A stretch of 5,342 nucleotides of DNA, from the NCBI GenBank assembly GCA_017457555.1, contig JAFTHG010000240.1, positions 1 through 5,342 of the forward strand, read 5' to 3'. The notes beneath the pieces are model-generated. The model was not told the origin of the DNA. It searched no databases and worked only from the letters and a program-made list of their open reading frames with translations. The position numbers and the translations under genes were made by a program. This document shows positions 1 through 5,212 of the stretch, in pieces. This DNA is from Kiritimatiellia bacterium (GTDB taxonomy: Bacteria > Verrucomicrobiota > Kiritimatiellia > RFP12 > DVOR01). How positions within the stretch are numbered: position 1 is the first letter of the stretch; every line of letters begins with the position of its first letter.

Positions 1-90
1 CACACTTAACTCACACATCTTCAACCATTTACCGCATCTTCGGTGCACTTTTTATTTGACACATTACGGTGGTGACTCCATAACGCAGGG

Positions 91-134
91 GCCAAAATAA
101 GAAACCGCTTCCTGTGGTGGAAAGCGGTTTTCTC
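91..134 (-). terminator. Hairpin terminator after the dcw/dedA operon
   Basis: A 9-bp perfect inverted repeat pairs AAACCGCTT (102-110) with AAGCGGTTT (122-130), with an 11-base intervening loop that can add two more G-C pairs beside a one-base bulge. On the minus strand the stem is followed by CTTATTTTGG, a broken T-run. On the plus strand it is followed by TTTTCTCTTT, so the element could work in both directions. It begins about 30 bases beyond the dedA-like stop codon, where an operon terminator is expected. The interrupted T-run makes its efficiency uncertain. Confidence 0.75.
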
Positions 135-160
135 TTTGGTCATTTTTGATGGTATGGCTT

Positions 161-826
161 TTAGCTGTTTTGCGGCTGCTGATTCTTTGCCGTAAGGTGC
201 CGCATAACGGACTTTGCAATGTACCACTGTGCAATGCAGAAAAGCAGGAAGAATGCCGTGATAATCGCAATAACGAACCCCGGATGATTGGCCCACAATC
301 CTTTCAGCCACGCAATTGCCGGTGCGTAGAGTTTGGGCATGAAGAAGGTGACAATAAGACTTTGAAGGAAGCAGGATAGGGCGGAGTAGAGGGTGTAGAT
401 GCCAAAGTGGACGCGGAGCATCCCGGCAGCAAGGAGTGCCGGTGTGCGGATGCCGGGCGTAAAGCGGATGATAAACATTGTTTTGCCAATGTGGCGATCA
501 AAGAAGTGCCCACAGGCATCAATTTGTTGCTGATGCTTGTGAATCCATTTCAGCTTTGCAATGTAGCACATCGCAAAGCGTACCGGCAGATACATTAATA
601 AATCGCCAATGAAGACACCCCAAAAGGTACTTTGAAATGCCGTTATCCAGTGCAAAATACCTTCTGAAATAAGGGGTGGGACAATCGTCCAGCAGACGAC
701 ATTCTCAAAGAAAAAAGTGGCCACAGCAGTAAACCATCCCTGAAGCCACGGAAAATCTCCCGAGGTGCGGATGGTTTCTACAAGCGTATCTAAATCAATC
801 CCGGCAAAAGCAAAGTAGAGCGTCAT
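161..826 (-). CDS. DedA/VTT (SNARE-associated) family membrane protein
   Basis: 221-residue polytopic inner-membrane protein. Two family signatures are visible: a G-x-x-x-G-D-x-x-x-Y segment (WGVFIGDLLMY, residues 69-79) and the DedA core R-F-x-P-G-x-R (RFTPGIR, 121-127), followed by a hydrophobic P-A-L-L-A-A-G-M stretch. Hydrophobic segments lie near 31-58, 66-80, 142-163 and 184-202. Length matches the family (about 200-220). Family members are linked to undecaprenyl-phosphate or phospholipid translocation and proton-dependent membrane homeostasis; the substrate here cannot be read from sequence. The ATG at 826 overlaps the ftsI stop in an ATGA, and AGGTGA (831-836) lies 4 bases upstream, so translation is probably coupled to ftsI. 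It sits where murE usually follows ftsI. Family call is firm; the specific role is inferred. Confidence 0.86.
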   Translation of the reverse strand: MTLYFAFAGIDLDTLVETIRTSGDFPWLQGWFTAVATFFFENVVCWTIVPPLISEGILHWITAFQSTFWGVFIGDLLMYLPVRFAMCYIAKLKWIHKHQQQIDACGHFFDRHIGKTMFIIRFTPGIRTPALLAAGMLRVHFGIYTLYSALSCFLQSLIVTFFMPKLYAPAIAWLKGLWANHPGFVIAIITAFFLLFCIAQWYIAKSVMRHLTAKNQQPQNS

Positions 827-2637
827 TGCATCACCTGTTGTTTTGGCTGTTTGTCTGCAGGAATGCCGAGGTAGTGCCCGATCTCTTCTGCAACTGCTGC
901 AAAGGTTGGCGCCGCCACGTCACCACCGGATCGAACATCGCCTCTTGGCTTTTCAATCGTCACAAGTATTGCAAGTTCCGGACGCGTTGCCGGATAGATG
1001 CCAATAAATGAAACGTTGTAGTCGCTGTGGTTGTAGTGCCCGTTAACCGGAATTTGCCCGGTTCCCGTCTTTCCTGCGACGGTGTAACTGGGTAAATTGG
1101 CACGTGCACCAGTGCCACGGGGCGACTTCCCTGTGACAGATTGTAGCATATCCAGCATGCGGTCACAAACATCTTTTGACAGCGGCCGTCCTTTGATGAT
1201 GGGGCGTTGCTGCTTCACCAGTTCGCCTTCGTGTGTGCGAATTTCTTTGAGAATGGTCGGTTGCATTAAGTAGCCGCCATTGCCAATGGTGGAATAGGCG
1301 TTGACAAGTTGAATCGCCGTCACGGAAATACTCTGTCCCAAAGGCACACGTGTCGGGGTGAGTTTATTCCACATACCCTTACGTTTGTAGTTCCAGAAGA
1401 TACCGTTTTCTTCACCCACCAGTTCAATGCCGGTCTTGTATCCAAATCCCATGGCATTGAAGGATCTCCACAGGAGTTCATTGGGCGCAGGCATTCCCTT
1501 TTGAGGTGCCGGTTCTGCCATCATCAACCCAATCATTGCCGTGCCGATATTGGAGGACTTCATCAGAATTTCACGGGCACGCACCTTACCATAGACGTGG
1601 TCGCGCAACGGTTTCCCGGCGTAGTACCACACTCCGGATGTGCCGACATCAAAGACCATATCTTCTGTGATGACGCCCATTTGCAAGGCCATCGCCACTG
1701 TGACGGCTTTCATCACAGACCCCGGTTCGTAAGAACGGGATATGGCAATGTTTTTCCACTCGTCTGCAAAGTGTTTATTGTACTCCTGCGGTTTGAAGCT
1801 GGGCAGGGTGGCCATGCCGAGGATTTCGCCTGTCTTTACCTTTTGCACGATGATGGTGCCGGACTCTGCCTGAAATTTGTCAAGCGCATTGGAGAGGGCT
1901 GTTTCAATAATATACTGGACGTTATTGTCAATGGTGAGGTAGATATCATTGCCGTGTTCGGGATTGACTTCGGAAATACGGCGGGCACGGATTTCGCGAC
2001 GCTTCCCATCATAGATCGCGTGCACGGAGCCATTGGTTCCTGTCAATGCAGAATTAAAACTCTGCTCAATGCCGTAATCGCCTTCGCCTGCATGGTTCAC
2101 AAAGCCTAAAACATGGCACAGGCGGGCACCATTCGGATAGGAGCGTACGGATCGTTCATCGCTGATACTCACCCCCGCAATGCGATTGGTCGTGTTGTCT
2201 ATGCGTTTGCGCTGGCGAATCTCTTGAATGATGGCATCATCGGTGATGGTACACAACTTGGTGGTGCGCCGGAGATTTTTGTCTGATAACGCTTCTTCAA
2301 TACGCTCTTGACTGATGCCGACAAGTTTGGCCAATTCCGCTGGTAACGTTTCTCGATTGACGTATTTGCTTTCCAGCGCTTCGTCTTTCCGGTCAATTAC
2401 AAAGTCACATCCTGATACACTCTCTGCCAATACCACACCATTGCGGTCTAAAATACGGCCGCGCAACCCCAACAGTTGATAGGTGTTGTCATATTTACGA
2501 GCCCGATATTCAGGATCGTTGGGAATGATGACGTGTAACTCAATGAGTTCTAACAGAACAAACAGAAAGAGCAACAGCACCACGGACAGGATGGCGAGCA
2601 TCCACCGATGTGCTGTTTTTAAGGGCGAAACGGCCAT
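823..2637 (-). CDS. ftsI: Class B penicillin-binding protein, FtsI/PBP3-type transpeptidase
   Basis: 604 residues, usual length for FtsI/PBP2-class enzymes. A short basic N-terminus precedes one membrane anchor (about 13-35), then the pedestal motif R-G-x-I-x-D-R-x-G (59-67), an N-terminal dimerisation-type region, and the transpeptidase domain. All three penicillin-binding motifs are intact: S-V-M-K with catalytic Ser307 and Lys310, S-S-N at 361-363, and K-T-G-T at 523-526. No PASTA domains follow. It cross-links septal peptidoglycan in the periplasm as part of the FtsW/FtsI divisome core. The gene lies 31 bases after the ftsL-like gene and overlaps the dedA-like start by 4 bases. The ATG at 2637 is chosen because it retains the positively charged residues before the anchor; no good Shine-Dalgarno precedes it. 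Position after mraZ-rsmH-ftsL favours FtsI over an elongasome PBP2. Confidence 0.96.
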   Translation of the reverse strand: MAVSPLKTAHRWMLAILSVVLLLFLFVLLELIELHVIIPNDPEYRARKYDNTYQLLGLRGRILDRNGVVLAESVSGCDFVIDRKDEALESKYVNRETLPAELAKLVGISQERIEEALSDKNLRRTTKLCTITDDAIIQEIRQRKRIDNTTNRIAGVSISDERSVRSYPNGARLCHVLGFVNHAGEGDYGIEQSFNSALTGTNGSVHAIYDGKRREIRARRISEVNPEHGNDIYLTIDNNVQYIIETALSNALDKFQAESGTIIVQKVKTGEILGMATLPSFKPQEYNKHFADEWKNIAISRSYEPGSVMKAVTVAMALQMGVITEDMVFDVGTSGVWYYAGKPLRDHVYGKVRAREILMKSSNIGTAMIGLMMAEPAPQKGMPAPNELLWRSFNAMGFGYKTGIELVGEENGIFWNYKRKGMWNKLTPTRVPLGQSISVTAIQLVNAYSTIGNGGYLMQPTILKEIRTHEGELVKQQRPIIKGRPLSKDVCDRMLDMLQSVTGKSPRGTGARANLPSYTVAGKTGTGQIPVNGHYNHSDYNVSFIGIYPATRPELAILVTIEKPRGDVRSGGDVAAPTFAAVAEEIGHYLGIPADKQPKQQVMQ

Positions 2638-2656
2638 GTCGGATTAGAACAGAGTA

Positions 2657-2682
2657 GGCGCAGCGCACTCAGCGCCGGCGCC
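2657..2682 (-). other. GC-rich hairpin spanning the ftsL-like stop codon
   Basis: On the minus strand the last codons of the ftsL-like gene, its TGA (2671-2669) and the following bases form an imperfect inverted repeat. Outer arms GGCGC/GCGCC pair, followed by a mismatch, a G-C pair, a one-base bulge and an inner GCGC-type pairing; the loop is TGAGT and contains the stop. No T-run follows, so it is not a standard terminator. It sits just before the poorly marked ftsI start and might modulate ribosome transit or protect mRNA. It could also simply reflect the GC-rich arginine codons of the C-terminal tail. Confidence 0.35.
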
Positions 2683-3109
2683 GTACAGAGGTGCGTTGCG
2701 GAGTTGAGGAGGCAATTTTGCGCGTCTTGACCGCTTTGGTCTTTGCAATTGCAGCTTGCTCGAGCGAGGCATGCAGAGCCGCAGGAATTTCCATCTTGCC
2801 GTCTTTACGGACGATGATGCTGCGTTCCGGCGGCGCATAGGAAAGGCTGATGCCATTCTGGCGAACCGCTTCATCCAGATTTTCCGGCTGGATCAGTAAG
2901 TTCCAGTCAGCCTTTTGACGGCGCAGCGAATCTTCCAGCGACCGTTTCGTATTCTCCAAATTACGGATTTGCGTACCGACTTGTTCGGCATGCAACTCTA
3001 CAAATGCCGGATAAGCCCACGGCAAAATGGTCAATGCTACCAGAACGGCACTCCCTAAATGTGCCAGTTTCAGGTGATAGGTCTTCCGTTGACGATTATG
3101 CTTTCTCAT
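2669..3109 (-). CDS. ftsL: FtsL-like bitopic divisome protein
   Basis: 146-residue protein with a very basic N-terminus (residues 1-14), one hydrophobic membrane segment (about 15-35), a charged heptad-like stretch suited to a coiled coil (about 38-66), and then P-E-N-L-D-E-A-V-R-Q-N-G-I. This last part resembles the region after the coiled coil in FtsL/FtsB-type proteins, where a short motif around 'leucine-x-x-x-A-x-x-x-G' ends the helix. FtsL bridges FtsB/FtsQ to FtsW-FtsI and activates septal synthesis. The tail after residue 120 is rich in Lys, Arg, Ser and Thr and ends in four arginines, longer than in short FtsL proteins. GGAGG at 3119-3123, inside the end of rsmH, lies 9 bases before the ATG; the gap to rsmH is 4 bases. 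FtsL is poorly conserved, so the call rests on topology and on the slot between rsmH and ftsI. Confidence 0.78.
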   Translation of the reverse strand: MRKHNRQRKTYHLKLAHLGSAVLVALTILPWAYPAFVELHAEQVGTQIRNLENTKRSLEDSLRRQKADWNLLIQPENLDEAVRQNGISLSYAPPERSIIVRKDGKMEIPAALHASLEQAAIAKTKAVKTRKIASSTPQRTSVRRRR

Positions 3110-3113
3110 ACCA

Positions 3114-4049
3114 TCAATCCTCCACGCGCCTCACGGCTCGCAATTTGGCACTGCGTGCCCGTGGATTTACCTCAAGTTCCTCTGGCTGTCCCGCAACAGC
3201 CTTTTTGAAAATCAATTCTGTTTTGGGCAACTGCCCCCGCCATTCACTGCCACCTTGCTGAAGCGAAACCTCTTGGCCGCAGTGTGCCTTAAAGGTCTGT
3301 TTGACAACGCGATCGGTCAAACTCTCAAAGGTCAGGATCGCCATAATGCCGCCGGGTTTCAGCAAGTTAAGCCCGGCTTCAAGCGCGCTGCGTAAGTCAC
3401 CCATCTCGTCATTGACCGCCATGCGAAGTGCCTGAAAGACACGCGTCGCCGGGTGACGCCCCTTGGTATGGGCTGAGCCGACCACCTTTGCTACGCAGTC
3501 TGCCAGTTGAATCGTGCGCGTAAAGGGCATCTTCTGGCGTTCACGGTCAATTGCCTTGGCAATGGCCAGTGCCCGTTTCTCTTCCCCAAGGTCGCGAAAG
3601 AGAGAAGCCATCTCCGATACGCTCAGCCGTGCGATCAAATCGGCCGCTGTTTCGCCGGCATCATGGCGCATCCGCATATCCAATGGCCCATCCTGACGGA
3701 AACTGAAACCGCGCTCCGGCGTATCCAATTGGTCGCTGCTCACGCCCAAATCGAGCAGGATCGCATCTACAGCCTCAAACCCATTGGCGTGGGCAAGGGC
3801 GGCAATGTCGCCATGAGCACCATGGACAAGGACGTGTTCGCCGGGAATCTGATCGCGTAACAAATTCTGTCTGGCGCGTGCCAAAGCTTCGCCATCACGG
3901 TCAATCCCCAGAAGACGCCCCGTAGGTCCGGCGAGTCGCATCACAGCAGAAGCATGTCCCGCCTGACCAAGCGTGCCATCAATGTAGACACATCCGGGCT
4001 GAGGATTTAATGCCGCCACGGTCTCTTTCAAAAGCACGGGGATATGCAT
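3114..4049 (-). CDS. rsmH: 16S rRNA (cytosine1402-N4)-methyltransferase RsmH (MraW)
   Basis: 311 residues, the usual family length. It transfers a methyl group from S-adenosylmethionine to N4 of C1402 in the 16S rRNA decoding centre. Visible in order: N-terminal H-I-P-V-L-L-K-E; the SAM-binding loop D-G-T-L-G-Q-A-G-H (24-32); acidic G-I-D-R-D (48-52); the signature L-D-L-G-V-S-S-D-Q-L-D (99-109); R-G-F-S-F (113-117) and D-G-P-L-D-M-R-M (120-127); H-P-A-T-R-V-F-Q-A-L-R (199-209) with V-N-D-E; and C-terminal N-P-R-A-R-S-A-K-L-R (295-304). The normally conserved F-H-S-L-E-D-R appears as F-E-S-L-T-D-R (241-247), and the usual G-G-H of the SAM loop is A-G-H. GAGGTGAT (4050-4057) directly precedes the ATG. 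The gene follows mraZ by 10 bases and ends 4 bases before the ftsL-like start. Confidence 0.97.
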   Translation of the reverse strand: MHIPVLLKETVAALNPQPGCVYIDGTLGQAGHASAVMRLAGPTGRLLGIDRDGEALARARQNLLRDQIPGEHVLVHGAHGDIAALAHANGFEAVDAILLDLGVSSDQLDTPERGFSFRQDGPLDMRMRHDAGETAADLIARLSVSEMASLFRDLGEEKRALAIAKAIDRERQKMPFTRTIQLADCVAKVVGSAHTKGRHPATRVFQALRMAVNDEMGDLRSALEAGLNLLKPGGIMAILTFESLTDRVVKQTFKAHCGQEVSLQQGGSEWRGQLPKTELIFKKAVAGQPEELEVNPRARSAKLRAVRRVED

Positions 4050-4059
4050 ATCACCTCAA

Positions 4060-4536
4060 TTAAAAATCGAGTGCAGCCAGAGCTTCGCCCAGAGCGGCCT
4101 GATCCACCGTTGAGACAGGATCGCGATTTTCCGCAGCCCAAATCTCACCATAGGTCACCGCGCCTACAAACGCAATCCGTCCCTTGATTCCTGCAAAGTC
4201 CAACAGGCGATCACTGATGCGGATACGACCTTGAACGTCCAGGGGCAGCTGCTCAGTATTTTCACCAATAATGCGTAATTTCTGAGCAACCGTCGGATCC
4301 GCAAAACGCTTTGCGAGCAATTTTGCCTGAATGCCCTGCATCCGTTCGTTCGTCAACAGACGTAAACACTTCTCGTGCGGGTCAGCCATCACAAAGACAT
4401 ACACAGGCTTTCCCATCGCATCACGCCACCCGGAAGGGATGGTCACGCGACGCTTAGGGTCCAATGCATGCGTCGTGCTACCGGAAAAGACAGCATCGCC
4501 AAGCATTGTTTTCACTGTGTTGTCACCTGTGTCCAT
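4060..4536 (-). CDS. mraZ: Transcriptional regulator MraZ
   Basis: 158 residues from the chosen ATG. Two SpoVT-AbrB-type swapped-hairpin halves are visible. The first is centred on H-A-L-D-P-K-R-R-V-T-I-P (23-34), the second on L-D-V-Q-G-R-I-R-I (99-107), followed by A-G-I-K-G-R-I-A-F-V-G and E-I-W (131-133). MraZ forms ring-shaped oligomers that bind tandem repeats upstream of its own gene and control the dcw operon. In the first half the usual K-G-R is K-R-R. The start is set by AAAAGG (4544-4549) with a 7-base spacer before the ATG at 4536. The in-frame TTG at 4587 would place the start inside the -35 box, and the internal ATG at 4506 has no good ribosome site. First gene of the operon, 10 bases before rsmH. 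Confidence 0.95.
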   Translation of the reverse strand: MDTGDNTVKTMLGDAVFSGSTTHALDPKRRVTIPSGWRDAMGKPVYVFVMADPHEKCLRLLTNERMQGIQAKLLAKRFADPTVAQKLRIIGENTEQLPLDVQGRIRISDRLLDFAGIKGRIAFVGAVTYGEIWAAENRDPVSTVDQAALGEALAALDF

Positions 4537-4543
4537 TATTTGA

Positions 4544-4549
4544 CCTTTT
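4544..4549 (-). promoter_or_regulatory. mraZ ribosome binding site that fixes the start
   Basis: AAAAGG on the minus strand lies 7 bases before the ATG at 4534-4536. It supports this start over the upstream in-frame TTG (4585-4587) and the downstream ATG (4504-4506). With the proposed promoter the leader is only about 15 bases long. Confidence 0.7.
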
Positions 4550-4551
4550 AT

Positions 4552-4577
4552 GACACTATTAAACACTTTCCCCCACC
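4552..4577 (-). promoter_or_regulatory. Candidate MraZ operator: three GTG elements at 10-bp steps
   Basis: Reading the minus strand, consecutive 10-mers TTGGTGGGGG, AAAGTGTTTA and ATAGTGTCAT (4580 down to 4551) each carry GTG at the same place: 4576-4574, 4566-4564 and 4556-4554. MraZ is known to bind short tandem repeats with one-helical-turn spacing, TGGGN-type in Escherichia coli and AAAGTG-type in mycoplasmas. The middle element is an exact AAAGTGT. The set lies between the -35 box and the start of transcription, so occupancy would be expected to affect initiation directly, probably as autoregulation. The sequence pattern is seen; MraZ binding is inferred. Confidence 0.55.
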
Positions 4578-4587
4578 AAGCCGTCAA
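4558..4587 (-). promoter_or_regulatory. Sigma70-type promoter of the mraZ operon
   Basis: On the minus strand, TTGACG (4587-4582, five of six consensus bases) is followed after 18 bases by TTTAAT (4563-4558, five of six). Transcription would start near 4551, about 15 bases before the mraZ ATG. Upstream of the -35 box, 4590-4625 is dominated by A and T tracts, as in an UP element. It is the only promoter in the window with good matches at both boxes and it is correctly placed for the whole operon. Confidence 0.65.
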
Positions 4588-4833
4588 GCAAAAAGAAATG
4601 AAATTTATTTTTTCCTGTAAAAAAGTGCTTTTAGGTGAAAAATAAGGCGAAAATGACCCTTTTTAACGGAAAAAAGGCGGGCGTGTTTGGAATGACGTTG
4701 CGCCATCATGTGACACTGCGCACCACCTGCGTCATTTTGATTGTCACAAAATGCGCCTTTTTGCGTTTACAATACCCTTATTATTTTGGCGTTGACGATG
4801 CCTTTATTATTTAAGGAAAGGGAAGGGCCTTTT

Positions 4834-5000
4834 GGAGTAAGGTGAACCCCTTGCAAATGACGGGAGAACCCGAACCCATCCGCTAAAGTGCAATGACACG
4901 ATTCTGGTATATTGTAATAGGTCGTCAAGAAACCGTAAGCCGCGTGGTATGGGGCCGCTCTTGGATGACAAGCAAGGCCTCTTTCAAGTAGCCTTATCCC
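4834..5000. other. Possible structured RNA or fold-back DNA segment
   Basis: Several mutually compatible, nested helices can be drawn. GGAGTAAGG (4834-4842) pairs with CCTTATCCC (4992-5000), with one mismatch and one wobble. CCTTGC (4849-4854) pairs with GCAAGG (4972-4977). CGGG/CCCG (4861-4872) forms a hairpin with an AGAA loop. CCCATCCGC (4875-4883) pairs with 4944-4953 as nine pairs with one bulge. TGAC..GA (4894-4901) pairs with TCGTCA (4922-4927). No known RNA family is recognised; conserved landmarks of RNase P RNA, tmRNA, SRP RNA and common riboswitches are absent. No clear plus-strand promoter or terminator is seen, so strand and transcription are unknown. Chance folding in a sequence of this length cannot be excluded. 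Confidence 0.28.
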
Positions 5001-5034
5001 CAGAAAGCGATTGCAATGAACCGCAAGTAAGATT

Positions 5035-5161
5035 CAGTTTCAGTGAAATTAAAACTCAGTTTGACTGAAACTGCGAATCAGTTTGACTGAAACCGCGAAT
5101 CAGTTTGACTGAAACTGCGAATCCGTTTGGCTGAAACCAAAAGTCAGTTTGGCTGAAACTG
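5035..5161. repeat. Six-unit array of 17-bp imperfect palindromes, 22-bp period
   Basis: Units start at 5035, 5057, 5079, 5101, 5123 and 5145, exactly 22 bp apart. The consensus is CAGTTTGACTGAAACTG (6-bp arms CAGTTT/AAACTG around a 5-base centre) followed by a 5-base linker, CGAAT after units 2, 3 and 4 counting from the left. Units 2 and 4 match the consensus exactly, and unit 3 differs by one base. The centre is GACTG in units 2-4 and GGCTG in the last two; the first unit is the most diverged. Arm changes are not compensated, so the conserved thing is the DNA word rather than an RNA stem. The spacing is close to two helical turns, which fits side-by-side protein binding on one face. Function unknown: operator array, iteron-like element or simple tandem repeat are all possible. 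Confidence 0.9.
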
Positions 5162-5212
5162 AAAAGTAATTAGGCCGAATGGGAAGGGATTTTACGCCCT
5201 AAAGATATTTGA

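Noticed and set aside
21..311. 96-codon minus-strand frame overlapping the end of the dedA-like gene
   Set aside because: It would run through the terminator hairpin and overlap dedA by about 150 bases in another frame, with no recognisable protein.
1309..2109. 266-codon open frame on the plus strand opposite ftsI
   Set aside because: It lies wholly antisense to the transpeptidase region of ftsI, whose motifs are intact. Its translation is His- and Cys-rich without any recognisable domain, and it has no good ribosome site. It is a shadow of the real gene's codon pattern.
2644..2874. 76-codon minus-strand frame between the ftsL-like gene and ftsI
   Set aside because: It overlaps the end of the ftsL-like gene in another frame, has a low-complexity basic translation and has no domain. 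It is a shadow frame.
4060..4587. Longer mraZ beginning at TTG 4587
   Set aside because: The TTG is part of the -35 hexamer of the best promoter. The 17 extra residues are not MraZ-like, and the ATG at 4536 has a well-spaced AAAAGG.
4709..4746. CRP-like site from TGTGAC and GTCACA
   Set aside because: The half-sites are far more than the 6 bases apart expected for a CRP operator and do not sit at a promoter position that makes sense.
4900..4928. Second minus-strand promoter, TTGACG with a CAGAAT-like -10
   Set aside because: The -35 matches five of six bases but the -10 only four of six with a 16-base spacer. It is far from mraZ and inside the possible fold, so support is too weak to annotate.
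5035..5161. CRISPR array
   Set aside because: Linkers are only 5 bases and mostly identical, so there are no variable spacers, and no cas gene is in the window.
4820..5190. Possible small inserted element bounded by GGGAAGGG repeats (4820-4827 and 5181-5188)
   Set aside because: The shared word is only 8 bases of low complexity, no terminal inverted repeats are present, and no target duplication can be defined.
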